This document shows, one piece after another, positions 45,052-54,340 of a stretch of DNA of 64,000 bases. Numbering within the stretch: the stretch's first letter is position 1; each line of letters starts with the position of its first letter. Below the pieces are notes generated by a model that ran no database searches, was not told where the DNA came from, and worked only from the letters and a program-made list of their open reading frames with translations. The position numbers and the translations under genes were made by a program. The stretch covers positions 1 to 64,000 of the forward strand of contig NZ_LDWR01000015.1 of assembly GCF_001039005.1 (NCBI RefSeq), in the 5' to 3' direction. The stretch is from Burkholderia cepacia. Lineage in GTDB: Bacteria > Pseudomonadota > Gammaproteobacteria > Burkholderiales > Burkholderiaceae.

Positions 45052-46458
45052 ATGAGCATGCGGCCTGACCCGACGTTTCACGCTTCGCCGGAGCTTGCGA
45101 TGCAGGCGCCGGCGGAAGAATTTGCCTATACGTTGTTGCTGAGCCCCGATTTTTCCAGACCCGACGCGCTCGCCGTGATCGACGTGAAGCCCGGCTCGTC
45201 GACCTACGGAAAGATCGTGCATACGGTGACGATGCCGAACACCGGCGACGAGTTTCATCACTTCGGCTGGAATGCGTGTTCGTCTTCGCTGTCGCCGCTG
45301 ACCGGCCATGCGTTCCTCGAACGCCGCTTCCTGATCATCCCCGGCCTGCGCTCGTCGCGCATCTACGTGATCGACACGAAGCCGCACCCGACGCAAGCGC
45401 GTATCCACAAGATCATCGAGCCCGGCGAGATCTTCGCGAAGACCGGTTATTCGCGGCCGCACACCGTTCACTGCGGCCCCGAGGGCATCTACGTGAGTAC
45501 GCTCGGCGGCGCGGGCGAGGACGGCACCGACGGCGCGCCCGGCATCTTCATCATGGATTGCGAAACCTTCGACGTGCTCGGCCGCTGGGAAATCGACCGC
45601 GGCCCGCAGGACAAGCATTACGACTTCTGGTGGAACCTGCCGCGCGACTACATGGTGTCGAGCGAATGGGCGCTGCCGCCGCAATTCGAGAACGGCATCG
45701 TGCCCGAGGACCTGCTCGCGAACAAATACGGGCACCGGCTGCATTTCTGGGACCTGCGCGCGCGGCGCAACGTGCAGACGATCGATCTCGGCGCGCAGCA
45801 CCAGATGGCGCTCGAGGTGCGGCCCGCGCACGACCCGGCGCGCGAATACGGGTTTGTCGGCGTCGTGGTCGACACGACGAATCTCGAAGGCTCGATCTGG
45901 ACCTGGTGGCGCGAAGACGGCAAATTCCACGTGAAGAAGACGGCGACGATCCCGCCCGAGCCGGCCGCGGCCGACGAACTGCCGCCGCTCCTGAAAGCGT
46001 TCGGCGCGGTGCCGCCGCTCGTGACCGACATCGACCTGTCGCTCGACGACCGCTTCCTCTACGTATCGTGCTGGGGCACCGGCGAGATGCGCCAGTACGA
46101 CGTGTCGGACCCGCACAACCCGGTGCTCGTGGGGTCGGTGCGGATCGGCGGGATCGTGCGCCGCGCGCCGCACACGAACGGCCGCACGTTCGCGGGCGGC
46201 CCGCAGATGGTCGAGATCAGCCGCGACGGACGGCGCGTGTACTGGACCAACTCGCTCTATTCGACGTGGGACGACCAGTTCTATCCGGACGGTGTGCCGG
46301 GCGCGCAAGTGCTCGCTCACGCGGGGCCGGACGGCGGGCTGACGCTTGCGGACGACTACTGGGTCGAGTTCCCCGACGGCTATCGCGCGCACCAGATCCG
46401 GCTCGAAGGCGGCGACTGCTCGACCGACTCGTTCTGCTATCCGTCGGTCAAGCGTTGA
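45052..46458 (+). CDS. Selenium-binding protein 56 family / methanethiol oxidase
   Basis: A 468-residue SBP56-family protein, predicted seven-bladed propeller. The family signatures FHHFGWNACSSSLS, GYSRPHTVHCGPEGIYVSTL, GIFIMDCETFDVLGRWE and DDRFLYVSCWGTGEMRQYDVS are present, including the Cys-rich CSSS region and metal-site histidines. In other bacteria this family (MtoX) oxidises methanethiol to formaldehyde, hydrogen sulfide and hydrogen peroxide. MtoX usually has a signal peptide and SCO1/MauG neighbours; here there is no obvious signal and no such partner, so the substrate is open. Its stop overlaps the start of the membrane-protein gene. Confidence 0.82.
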   Translation: MSMRPDPTFHASPELAMQAPAEEFAYTLLLSPDFSRPDALAVIDVKPGSSTYGKIVHTVTMPNTGDEFHHFGWNACSSSLSPLTGHAFLERRFLIIPGLRSSRIYVIDTKPHPTQARIHKIIEPGEIFAKTGYSRPHTVHCGPEGIYVSTLGGAGEDGTDGAPGIFIMDCETFDVLGRWEIDRGPQDKHYDFWWNLPRDYMVSSEWALPPQFENGIVPEDLLANKYGHRLHFWDLRARRNVQTIDLGAQHQMALEVRPAHDPAREYGFVGVVVDTTNLEGSIWTWWREDGKFHVKKTATIPPEPAAADELPPLLKAFGAVPPLVTDIDLSLDDRFLYVSCWGTGEMRQYDVSDPHNPVLVGSVRIGGIVRRAPHTNGRTFAGGPQMVEISRDGRRVYWTNSLYSTWDDQFYPDGVPGAQVLAHAGPDGGLTLADDYWVEFPDGYRAHQIRLEGGDCSTDSFCYPSVKR

Positions 46459-47120
46459 ACACCGGTCTTCACGCCCAGTTCGCGCTATGGGCGGCCGTGC
46501 TCGCGAGCGGCATCTATCACGGGCTCAACCCCGCAATGGGCTGGCCGCTCGCGGTGTCGAACGCGCTGATGACGCGCCGCGGCGGCGCGCTCGTCGCGGC
46601 GCTCGGCTATCTCGCGCTCGGCCATACGCTCGCGGTATTCGCGGTGATGCTGCCGTTCGGGCTGCTCGCCGCGCTGCTCGCGTGGCAGTCGGCGATCCGG
46701 ATCGGCGCGAGCGCGCTCGTGATCGGCTTCGGCGCCGTGCTGCTGATCCGGCGCCGGCATCCGCGCGCGCTTGCGCGGATCCCGCCCGCGCGGCTCGGCC
46801 TGTGGTCGTTCGCGGTCGCGCTCGCGCACGGGGCAGGGCTGATGCTGGTGCCGATCTACCTCGGGCTCTGCGGGCTCGACAGGGACGCCGGCCACCGGGC
46901 GGCGGCCACGCTCGTCGATGCGCATCTCGGGATGGCGCTCGTCGTCGCGGCCGTGCATGCGGCCGCGATGATCGCCGCCGGCGGCGGGCTCGCGTGGCTC
47001 GTGTACCGCTATCTCGGGCTGAAGTTCGTGTCGCGGAGCTGGTTCAATCTCGATGCGGTCTGGGCGTCGAGCCTGATCGTGACGGGCGCGCTGTCGCTCG
47101 GGTTCGCGGCGGCGCGATAG
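46455..47120 (+). CDS. Small polytopic membrane protein coupled to the SBP56 gene
   Basis: A 221-residue integral membrane protein of about six hydrophobic segments. It begins with LNTGLHAQFALWAAVLASGI using a TTG that overlaps the SBP56 stop (TTGA), the only initiation codon in frame before the first helix; a GTG further on would cut into helix one. The motif YHGLNPAMGW near the N-terminus and ALAHGAGLMLVPIYLGLCG carry the histidines. I do not recognise the family with certainty. Close coupling suggests it works with the SBP56 protein, for example in moving or sensing a sulfur compound or metal. Confidence 0.65.
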   Translation: MNTGLHAQFALWAAVLASGIYHGLNPAMGWPLAVSNALMTRRGGALVAALGYLALGHTLAVFAVMLPFGLLAALLAWQSAIRIGASALVIGFGAVLLIRRRHPRALARIPPARLGLWSFAVALAHGAGLMLVPIYLGLCGLDRDAGHRAAATLVDAHLGMALVVAAVHAAAMIAAGGGLAWLVYRYLGLKFVSRSWFNLDAVWASSLIVTGALSLGFAAAR

Positions 47121-47430
47121 CGCGGGCGGGCTCGATGGCTGGCATGGCGAATCGGTGGATGAGCGGACAGGCAGATGGACGGGCCGACGGCACGGCACGA
47201 AAACGCGACAGGACGGCCGTGCCGATCCGCCCGCCGTCGCGAACCCGGCATCGCGCCGCAGTGTTCGCTACGCCACCCTGGCCGTCCGGCCGGGCCCGGC
47301 GGCCCCGATTCCGCTAAAATCGGGCCATGCGCACCACTTCCCAATCGACCGCCTTGTCGCCTTCCGTCCGCCGCGCCTGCCGCACCCGCGTCGCGCCGCG
47401 CCCGCCCGTTTCGTTCCGGATGGCCGCCCG
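47121..47430. other. 310-bp intergenic region before the flavin reductase gene
   Basis: GC-rich, mildly repetitive sequence (repeated GGACGG/GGCACGG words near 47165-47230). No gene supported; overlapping minus-strand frames look like noise. It should hold the flavin reductase promoter. Confidence 0.35.
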
Positions 47431-47940
47431 ATGACCCGCGCCAACCCGCCGGATTTCGACACGGCCGCCTTCCGCCAGGCGCTCGGCCAGTTCGCGACGG
47501 GCGTCACGGTGATCACGACGCGCGCGCCGTCCGGGCAGCTGATCGGCATCACCGCCAGCTCGTTCAACTCGGTATCGCTCGATCCGCCGCTGGTGCTGTG
47601 GAGCCTCGCGCACAAATCGGCATCGACACCCGTCTTCCGCGGCAACAGCCATTACGTGGTGAACGTGCTCGCGGCGTCGCAGCTCGACCTGTGCAAGCGC
47701 TTCTCGACCTACAAGGGCGATCGCTTCGAAGGGATCGCGCATGCGGCCGGCAACTCGGGGATGCCCGTGCTCGACGGCGCGCTCGCGTGGTTCGAGTGCC
47801 ACAACCGCAGCCGCTATGACGAAGGCGACCACGTGATCTTCGTCGGCGAAGTGGAACGCTGCGGCGTGCGGGCCGCATCGGATACGACACCGCCGCTCGT
47901 GTTCCACGGCGGCGGCTTCCACGGCCTTACACAGCTTTGA
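47431..47940 (+). CDS. Flavin reductase family protein
   Basis: A 169-residue FMN-binding split-barrel protein (FRQALGQFATGVTVITTRAP, TASSFNSVSLDPPLVLWSL, and VNVLAASQLDLCKRFS, then GDHVIFVGEVERC). Such proteins supply reduced flavin to a two-component monooxygenase; the partner oxygenase is not nearby. The start at 47431 (MTRANPPDFDTAAFR) fits. Its 3' end overlaps the 3' end of the kynR gene by 14 bp. Confidence 0.88.
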   Translation: MTRANPPDFDTAAFRQALGQFATGVTVITTRAPSGQLIGITASSFNSVSLDPPLVLWSLAHKSASTPVFRGNSHYVVNVLAASQLDLCKRFSTYKGDRFEGIAHAAGNSGMPVLDGALAWFECHNRSRYDEGDHVIFVGEVERCGVRAASDTTPPLVFHGGGFHGLTQL

Positions 47941-48427
47941 TCGCGCCCGTGCGCGCCAGCCCAACCGGCGCGCCGGCTTCGTCCTTCAGCGTCTGCAGCA
48001 CGATGTTCGAGCGTATGTCCATCACGCCCGGCGCCTTGTAGAGCCGGTTCAGCACGAAATCCGAATAGTGCTTGAGGTTGTGCGCGAGCACGCGCAGCAG
48101 ATAGTGGCTCTCGCCCGTGACGACGAACGCGCCGACCACCTCCGGCCATTCGCGCAGCGCTTCCGCGAAGCGCTCGTGCCACTGGTTTTCCTCGTTGCGC
48201 ATCGATACCTGCACGAACGCCTCGAGCTCGAAGCCGAGCTTCTCGCGGCTCAGGCACGCGCGATAGTGCTCGATCACGCCCTGCTCCTCGAGCAGGCGCA
48301 TGCGGCGCAGGCAGGCGGATGGCGAAAGCGAAATACGTTCCGCCAGGTCGAGATTGCTGATTCTGCCCTCCTCCTGCAGTACCGCCAGAATCCGGCAGTC
48401 GGTGGCATCGAGCGTGATCGCATGCAT
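47927..48427 (-). CDS. kynR: Lrp/AsnC-family regulator, likely KynR
   Basis: A 166-residue regulator with an N-terminal helix-turn-helix ([40 protein letters not shown], about residues 6-48) and a C-terminal RAM ligand-binding domain ([14 protein letters not shown], [19 protein letters not shown]). It is divergent from kynB; in Pseudomonas the homologous KynR responds to kynurenine and controls kyn genes. Position and family make the same role likely here. An inverted repeat in the 130-bp gap is a candidate site. Confidence 0.85.
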   Translation of the reverse strand: MHAITLDATDCRILAVLQEEGRISNLDLAERISLSPSACLRRMRLLEEQGVIEHYRACLSREKLGFELEAFVQVSMRNEENQWHERFAEALREWPEVVGAFVVTGESHYLLRVLAHNLKHYSDFVLNRLYKAPGVMDIRSNIVLQTLKDEAGAPVGLARTGAIKAV

Positions 48428-48465
48428 TTTTGGTCCCCGTTTTCCCTCTGAGTCGAATTATCTGC

Positions 48466-48480
48466 CAATCCGGCGGATTG
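48466..48480. promoter_or_regulatory. Inverted repeat in the kynR-kynB promoter region
   Basis: CAATCC (48466-48471) and GGATTG (48475-48480) are exact complements around GGC. Located between the divergent kynR and kynB starts, it is a plausible KynR or RNA-polymerase-proximal site. Confidence 0.5.
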
Positions 48481-48557
48481 TCCATGTTTATTTCGCAAGC
48501 ACTTTCTGCGAGCGTCCACCTATCATTCGAAGCATCGACTTACCGCTTCGTCATGCC

Positions 48558-49199
48558 ATGGACACACTCTGGGACATCTCGCCGCCTGTCAGCCCCGCCA
48601 CTCCCGTGTGGCCGGGCGATACGCCGGTTTCCGTCGAACGCGTGTGGCGGATGGAGGCCGGCTCGCCGGTCAACGTCGCACGCCTGACGCTATCGCCCCA
48701 CACCGGCGCGCACTGCGACGCGCCGCTGCACTACGACGCCGACGGCGCGCCGATCGGCGCCGTGCCGCTCGACACCTACCTCGGCCCGTGCCGCGTGATC
48801 CATTGCATCGGCGCGTCGCCCGTCGTGCAGCCGGCCGACATCGCGGCCGCGCTCGACGGCGTGCCGCCGCGCGTGCTGCTGCGCACCTGTGCGCAAGCGC
48901 CGGTCGCGCAGTGGGACCCCGGCTTCTGCGCCGTCGCGCCCGACACGATCGACCTGCTCGCCGCGCGCGGCGTGAAGCTGATCGGCATCGATACGCCGTC
49001 GCTCGACCCGCAGGAATCGAAGACGATGGACGCGCATCATCGCGTGCGTGCGCACCGGATGGCGATCCTCGAAGGCATCGTGCTCGACGACGTGCCGCCC
49101 GGCGACTACGAACTGATCGCGCTGCCGCTGAAGTTCGCGACGCTCGACGCGAGCCCGGTGCGCGCGGTGCTGCGCGCGCTGCCCGTGCGTTCCTCCTGA
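48558..49199 (+). CDS. kynB: Kynurenine formamidase
   Basis: A 213-residue metal-dependent hydrolase that turns N-formylkynurenine into kynurenine. The zinc-site motif [16 protein letters not shown] (about residues 46-61) is typical of bacterial KynB, as are [11 protein letters not shown] at the start and [19 protein letters not shown] near residue 140. The start at 48558 follows GTCATGCC; the ATG four bases earlier is out of frame. It is the first gene of kynBUA. Confidence 0.95.
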   Translation: MDTLWDISPPVSPATPVWPGDTPVSVERVWRMEAGSPVNVARLTLSPHTGAHCDAPLHYDADGAPIGAVPLDTYLGPCRVIHCIGASPVVQPADIAAALDGVPPRVLLRTCAQAPVAQWDPGFCAVAPDTIDLLAARGVKLIGIDTPSLDPQESKTMDAHHRVRAHRMAILEGIVLDDVPPGDYELIALPLKFATLDASPVRAVLRALPVRSS

Positions 49200-49224
49200 T
49201 TACCCCGACCTACGACCCGACATC

Positions 49225-50478
49225 ATGATCAAGACCCGTGAAGACGCGCTCGCGCTCGACCGCGACGACCCGCTCGCCCCGCTGCGCGACCAGTTCGCCC
49301 TGCCCGACGGCGTGATTTACCTCGACGGCAATTCGCTCGGCGCGCAGCCGCGTGAATCGGCCGCCCGCGCGCAACAGGTGATCAGCGCCGAATGGGGCGA
49401 AGGCCTGATCCGCAGCTGGAACACGGCCGGCTGGTTCGCGCTGCCGCGCCGGCTCGGCGACAAGCTCGCGACGCTGATCGGCGGCGCGCCCGGCGAAACG
49501 GTCGTGACCGACACCATCTCGATCAACCTGTTCAAGCTGCTGTCGGCCATGGTGCGCCACCAGGCCGAGCGCGCGCCCGAGCGCCGCGTGATCGTGTCGG
49601 AACGCTCGAACTTCCCGACCGACCTGTATATCGCGCAGGGGCTGATCGAACAGCTCGGCGGCGACTACGAGCTGCGCCTGATCGACGATCCGGCCGACCT
49701 GCCCGATGCGCTCGGCGCGGACACGGCCGTCGCGATGATCACGCACGTGAACTACCGCACCGGCTACATGCACGACATGCCGGCCGTCACGCAGCTCGTG
49801 CACGACGCGGGCGCGCTGATGCTGTGGGATCTCGCGCACTCGGCCGGCGCGGTGCCGGTCGACCTGAATGGCGCGCGCGCCGACGGCGCGGTCGGCTGCA
49901 CGTACAAGTACCTGAACGGCGGCCCCGGTTCGCCCGCATTCGTGTGGGTGGCGCAGCGCCATCACGCGCATTTCTCGCAGCCGCTGTCCGGCTGGTGGGG
50001 CCACCGCGCACCGTTCGCGATGCAGCCGGGCTTCGCGCCCGATCCGGGCATCGCGCGCTTCCTGTGCGGCACGCAGCCGATCGTGTCGATGTCGATGGTC
50101 GAATGCGGGCTCGACGTGTTCCTGCAGACCGACATGCACGCGATCCGCCGCAAGTCGCTCGCGCTGACCGATGCGTTCATCGCGCTCGTCGAGTCGCGCT
50201 GTGCAGGCCTGTCGCTGAAGCTCGTCACGCCGCGCGCGCATCACCAGCGCGGCTCGCAGGCGAGCTTCGAGCATCCGCACGGCTACGAGGTGATGCAGGC
50301 GCTGATCGCACGCGGCGTGATCGGCGACTACCGCGAGCCGTACGTGCTGCGCTTCGGCTTCACGCCGCTCTATACGCGCTTCGCCGACGTGTGGGATGCC
50401 GTCGAGACGCTGCGCGACATCCTGGCCACCGAAGCGTGGAAGGCGCCCGAATTCGCCGAGCGCGGCGCGGTGACCTGA
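49225..50478 (+). CDS. kynU: Kynureninase
   Basis: A 417-residue PLP enzyme that splits kynurenine to anthranilate and alanine. The PLP lysine lies in [17 protein letters not shown] (about residues 228-244), and [31 protein letters not shown] and [15 protein letters not shown] are family motifs. It follows kynB after 25 bp. Confidence 0.97.
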   Translation: MIKTREDALALDRDDPLAPLRDQFALPDGVIYLDGNSLGAQPRESAARAQQVISAEWGEGLIRSWNTAGWFALPRRLGDKLATLIGGAPGETVVTDTISINLFKLLSAMVRHQAERAPERRVIVSERSNFPTDLYIAQGLIEQLGGDYELRLIDDPADLPDALGADTAVAMITHVNYRTGYMHDMPAVTQLVHDAGALMLWDLAHSAGAVPVDLNGARADGAVGCTYKYLNGGPGSPAFVWVAQRHHAHFSQPLSGWWGHRAPFAMQPGFAPDPGIARFLCGTQPIVSMSMVECGLDVFLQTDMHAIRRKSLALTDAFIALVESRCAGLSLKLVTPRAHHQRGSQASFEHPHGYEVMQALIARGVIGDYREPYVLRFGFTPLYTRFADVWDAVETLRDILATEAWKAPEFAERGAVT

Positions 50479-50555
50479 CCGGTTCTGCCCGGCGCGCAGC
50501 GCAGTGACATGCGGATAACGCGCCGCGCCCCCGTCATTCAATCCTGGAGAAAGTC

Positions 50556-51497
50556 GTGAATTCTGGTCATATGCAGCCACCCGGCGACGACACGCCGGCG
50601 GGCTGCCCGTTCTCGGGCGCACGCCCCGCGCAAGCGGCACACGAAGCGCCGCACGTGCCGGGCGAAACCTCGGGCCAAGCCGGCTGGCACAACGCGCAGC
50701 TCGATTTCTCGAAGTCGATGAGCTACGGCGACTACCTGTCGCTGAATGCGATCCTCGACGCGCAGCATCCGCTGTCGCCCGATCACAACGAGATGCTGTT
50801 CATCATCCAGCATCAGACGAGCGAGCTGTGGATGAAGCTCGCGCTGTTCGAGCTGCGCGGCGCGCTCGATGCGGTGCGCACCGACGCGTTGCCGCCCGCA
50901 TTCAAGATGCTCGCGCGCGTGTCGCGCATCCTCGAGCAGCTCGTGCAGGCGTGGAGCGTGCTGTCGACGATGACGCCGTCCGAGTATTCGGCGATGCGGC
51001 CGTATCTCGGGCAGTCGTCGGGATTCCAGTCGTACCAGTATCGCCAGCTCGAATTCCTGCTCGGCAACAAGAACGAGCAGATGCTGCAGCCGCATGCGCA
51101 CCGGCCCGATATCCTCGAACAGGTGCGCGCGACGCTCGAGGCGCCGTCGTTCTACGACGAGGTCGTGCACCTGCTCGCGCGGCGCGGTTTCCCGATCGCG
51201 GCGGAGCGGCTCGAGCGTGACTGGACGCAGCCGACGCGGCACGACGAAACGGTCGAGGCCGCGTGGCTCGAGGTGTACCGTCACCCGCAGCAGCACTGGG
51301 AGCTGTACGAGATGGCCGAGGAGCTGGTCGATCTCGAGGACGCGTTCCGTCAGTGGCGCTTCCGTCACGTGACGACCGTCGAGCGCATCATCGGCTTCAA
51401 GCAGGGCACGGGCGGCACCAGCGGCGCGCCGTATCTGCGCAAGATGCTCGACGTCGTGCTGTTCCCCGAGCTCTGGCACGTGCGCACCACGCTGTAA
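50556..51497 (+). CDS. kynA: Tryptophan 2,3-dioxygenase
   Basis: A 313-residue tetrameric heme enzyme that opens the tryptophan indole ring to N-formylkynurenine. Distal-side [19 protein letters not shown], the heme-ligand His in [20 protein letters not shown] and [19 protein letters not shown] are conserved. I chose the GTG at 50556 because GGAGAA lies at an ideal distance (50545-50550); the ATG at 50571 lacks a site. It has an extra N-terminal stretch (about 40 residues) before the core. Confidence 0.96.
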   Translation: MNSGHMQPPGDDTPAGCPFSGARPAQAAHEAPHVPGETSGQAGWHNAQLDFSKSMSYGDYLSLNAILDAQHPLSPDHNEMLFIIQHQTSELWMKLALFELRGALDAVRTDALPPAFKMLARVSRILEQLVQAWSVLSTMTPSEYSAMRPYLGQSSGFQSYQYRQLEFLLGNKNEQMLQPHAHRPDILEQVRATLEAPSFYDEVVHLLARRGFPIAAERLERDWTQPTRHDETVEAAWLEVYRHPQQHWELYEMAEELVDLEDAFRQWRFRHVTTVERIIGFKQGTGGTSGAPYLRKMLDVVLFPELWHVRTTL

Positions 51498-51518
51498 CGC
51501 ACGTGATGCGCCCGCACG

Positions 51519-52916
51519 TCACGACGATGTGCGGGCCAGCTCCTCTCCTTCGCGCGGCACCGACTGCGCGCGCGACAGCCGCGGAATATGCCGCCGCACC
51601 GCGAGCAGCGCGACGCACACCACGCCCATCGCAGCGGCGAGCATCGTCAGGTACGCGCTCGCCCCGCCCGTCGTGATCACGATCGCGCCCGCGAACGCGC
51701 TGAGGATCGCGCCGAGCCGGCCGAACGCGAGCGCGCTCGCAGTGCCCGTCGCGCGCACCGCCGTCGGGTAGATGTACGCGCAGAGCGCATACATCGTCGA
51801 CTGCACCGCGTTGACGAACAGCCCGTGCAGGCCGAGCCCGACGATCAGCCAGCCCGTGTGACGGCTCGCATCGACGCCCATCAGCCACACCGCGCTCGCC
51901 GCGCCGCCGATGCTGCACAGCGCGAGCGGCCAGCGCGACCCGGCATGCGCGATCGCCCACGCGCACAGCAGCGCGCCGATCACGCCGCCGAGGTTGTACG
52001 CGGTGAGCCCCGCGCCCGCGACCGACACGCTCAGCCCGCTCGCCGCGAGCATCGTCGGCAGCCAGCTGAACGCCGCATACACGGCGAGCAGACACATGAA
52101 GAACGCGCACCACAGCGCGATCGTGTCGCGCGCCTGGCCGCTCGCGAACAGCGCGCCGAAGCCGCTGCGTCCACCGGGCACGCGTGCGTCCTTCATATCG
52201 GAAAACACGGTGCCCGGCGCGACCGGCCGCTGCATCCGCGCGAGCAGCGCGCCGAGTTCCGGCCAGCGCGCGGGGCGCCGTGCGAGATAACGCGGCGATT
52301 CGGGCAGTGCACGCACGAGCACGAAACCGAGCACGAGCGGCAGTGTGCCGCCCGCGAAGAACAGCCCGCGCCAGCCGTAGCGCGGCAATACCTCGTGCGC
52401 GAACAGGCCGGCCAGCATTCCGCCGAGCGGCACGCAGACGATCGTCGCCGTCACCATCATCGTGCGGCGCCGCGCAGGCGTGTATTCGGCCGTCATCGTC
52501 GTGGCCGTCGGCAGCGCACCGCCGATACCGAGCCCTGCGAAGAAACGCAGTATCGCGATCGCGGTGACATCGGGCGCGAAGCCGATCGCGCAGGTCGCGA
52601 TGCCGAACAGGAACACGCTGCCGATCACGGCCTGGCGGCGGCCGAAGCGATCCGCGACGATGCCCGCGCACGCGCTGCCGATGCCCATCCCGATCAGCCC
52701 GGCCGCGACCGCCGGTGCGAACGCGCCGCGCGTGATGCCCCATTCGCGGATCAGCACCGGAATCGCAAAGCCGATCAACTGGCCGTCGAAACCGTCGAGC
52801 ACGATCGCGAGCGCGGCGAGCAGCACCACGCAGCGCTGCATCGTCGTGAACGGCCCGTCGTCGAGCGTCGTGCCGATGTCGACCGACGGCGGCGGCACTC
52901 CGTCGCACGTGCTCAT
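51519..52916 (-). CDS. MFS transporter, aromatic acid:H+ symporter type
   Basis: A 465-residue inner-membrane protein with 12 hydrophobic segments. LDGFDGQLIGFAIPVLIREW in helix 1, GIVADRFGRRQAVIGSVFLF and RFFAGLGIGGALPTATTMTA are hallmarks of the AAHS group (PcaK/BenK-like), with a typical Asp in helix 1 and the loop motif DRFGRR. Placed convergent to kynA, it may bring in kynurenine, anthranilate or a related acid. The start at 52916 fits; its upstream side now meets IS element 2 within 86 bp, so its promoter may be damaged or new. Confidence 0.88.
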   Translation of the reverse strand: MSTCDGVPPPSVDIGTTLDDGPFTTMQRCVVLLAALAIVLDGFDGQLIGFAIPVLIREWGITRGAFAPAVAAGLIGMGIGSACAGIVADRFGRRQAVIGSVFLFGIATCAIGFAPDVTAIAILRFFAGLGIGGALPTATTMTAEYTPARRRTMMVTATIVCVPLGGMLAGLFAHEVLPRYGWRGLFFAGGTLPLVLGFVLVRALPESPRYLARRPARWPELGALLARMQRPVAPGTVFSDMKDARVPGGRSGFGALFASGQARDTIALWCAFFMCLLAVYAAFSWLPTMLAASGLSVSVAGAGLTAYNLGGVIGALLCAWAIAHAGSRWPLALCSIGGAASAVWLMGVDASRHTGWLIVGLGLHGLFVNAVQSTMYALCAYIYPTAVRATGTASALAFGRLGAILSAFAGAIVITTGGASAYLTMLAAAMGVVCVALLAVRRHIPRLSRAQSVPREGEELARTSS

Positions 52917-53085
52917 GCGACCTCCCGTGCGCCGCGCATGCGCGGCAACGTGCGCGAGCGGCGCGCGGCAAGACAACGGCATTCGATGGCTTTCATCCGC
53001 TTTTGCTCCGAGAAACCCCGTCATTCATGGCGACGAGGAAAGGAGTGCCGTTGACAGACGACGCTCCACCGTTAAAGTGACCAGC

Positions 53086-54138
53086 ATGATTCTTGTCTAC
53101 CGCTACCGCGTGAAGTCGCTCAACGGACTGCTTAACAAACAGAGCCGCGCGGTGAACTATGTCTGGAACTTTTGCAACGACACGCAAAAGCACGCGATCA
53201 AGTGGAGCAAGAGGTGGCCGACGGGTTTTGATCTGAACGTGCTGACAACCGGTAGCAGTAAGGAACTCGGCATCCACTCCGGCACGGTCAACGCAACGTG
53301 CGAGCAATACGCGAAGTCTCGCAGCCAGAACCGACGCCCTTACTTGCGCTATCGCGGCAGAAAATCGCTCGGCTGGGTACCACTGAAGGGCCGTGATCTG
53401 AAACGCGAGGGCGACGCGTTTCGTTTCGCCGGCAACACTTTCCGCGTGTTCAGCAGCCGTCCGCTTCCCGACGGCAAGATCAAGGACGGCACCAATTTCG
53501 CGCAGGACGCGCGCGGCAACTGGTTCCTGAACATCGTGATCGAAATACCCGATGTTCAAGCGCGCCCGATCCGTACCGGCGTCGGAATCGATCTCGGCCT
53601 GAAAGACTTCGCCACACTTTCGACCGGCGAAAAGTTGCCCAACGACCGGTTTGGTCGGCGCGCGGCTGCAAAGCTGGCGAAAGCCCAACGCGCGCGAAAG
53701 CACAAGCGGCATATCGCGAAGCTGCACGCCAAGGTGGCGAACGCCCGCGCCGATTTTCAGCACAAGCTCGCACTCGATCTGGTGCGGCGCTTCGATTACC
53801 TCGCGGTTGGCAATGTGTCGGCTGCGAAACTCGCCAGAACCAGGATGGCGAGAAGCGTCTATGACGCATCCTGGTCGTCCTTCCGAGACAAGCTCCGCTA
53901 CAAGGCGATCGCGCACGGAGTCACATTCGAGGAAGTCGACGAAAGAGGTTCTACCCAGTCCTGTTCGGCGTGCGGGTCGAAAGACAGCACGACGCGGCCG
54001 AAAGGTATCGCGGGGCTGCGAATAAGAGAGTGGACCTGCAGTGAGTGCGGTGTCTTGCATGATCGAGATACCAACGCTGCGTTGAACATTCTCCGATGCG
54101 GACGTGCATCGCCAAGTGTGGGAATCCCCTGCCTTTAG
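53086..54138 (+). CDS. tnpB: TnpB-family protein without the usual RuvC-II glutamate
   Basis: A 350-residue TnpB of a different subgroup from the one at 1432. RuvC-I Asp169 (GVGIDLGLKDFATL) and RuvC-III Asp328 (HDRDTNAA) are kept, and the zinc ribbon has CSACG and CSECG. The place of the RuvC-II Glu reads Y238-L-A-V-G-N-V-S245, with Gly242 instead of Glu. A conserved-looking Glu286 in VDERGSTQSC sits just before the zinc ribbon, matching the rearranged catalytic site described for some TnpB lineages. It may be active by this alternative or be inactive. The N-terminus MILVYRYRVKSLNGLLNKQS is a shortened OrfB start. Confidence 0.85.
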   Translation: MILVYRYRVKSLNGLLNKQSRAVNYVWNFCNDTQKHAIKWSKRWPTGFDLNVLTTGSSKELGIHSGTVNATCEQYAKSRSQNRRPYLRYRGRKSLGWVPLKGRDLKREGDAFRFAGNTFRVFSSRPLPDGKIKDGTNFAQDARGNWFLNIVIEIPDVQARPIRTGVGIDLGLKDFATLSTGEKLPNDRFGRRAAAKLAKAQRARKHKRHIAKLHAKVANARADFQHKLALDLVRRFDYLAVGNVSAAKLARTRMARSVYDASWSSFRDKLRYKAIAHGVTFEEVDERGSTQSCSACGSKDSTTRPKGIAGLRIREWTCSECGVLHDRDTNAALNILRCGRASPSVGIPCL

Positions 54139-54155
54139 GCACGGGAGGACGTCAA
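53990..54155 (+). ncRNA. Candidate omega RNA of element 2
   Basis: By analogy to known TnpB systems: from the 3' end of tnpB to the right end at 54155, containing the right-end hairpin, with guide sequence from the flank after 54155. The 5' limit is not determined. Confidence 0.35.
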
Positions 54156-54340
54156 GGCGTCTCCAGTTGCCCGGGCTGGCCCGTTGGCGCGTGCCCGGAT
54201 CTCGTACTGCGCGGTCGGCCGGGCGCAACGCGTCAGCGCCGGCTCCGGTGTCTTGTCCAATCCGTCCCGAGCCGGCGCCATCGCACACGCGCGGCGCGCT
54301 CGTATCGTCGTGCGGCGCAAGCCGGCCGCCGGCCTGATGC

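Larger units (their letters stand above)
53002..54155 (+). mobile_element. IS200/IS605-type element 2 (tnpB only)
   Basis: Plus-strand insertion with tnpB and no tnpA. The left end shares TCCGAGAAACCCCGTC with element 1 and folds as CCCCGTC...GACGAGG. The right end GCCTTTAGGC and ACGGGAGGACGTCAA form the usual hairpin and end at TCAA (54152-54155). Right-end sequence GGAATCCCCTGCCTTTAGGC is typical of this group. No inverted repeats or duplications. The left limit is uncertain by a few bases. Confidence 0.85.

Noticed and set aside
50571..50573. ATG as the kynA start
   Set aside because: The GTG at 50556 has a well-placed GGAGAA, whereas this ATG has no ribosome binding site.
53002..54155. 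A tnpA gene for either IS200/IS605 element
   Set aside because: I searched both elements and their flanks for a small HUH-type TnpA and found none.
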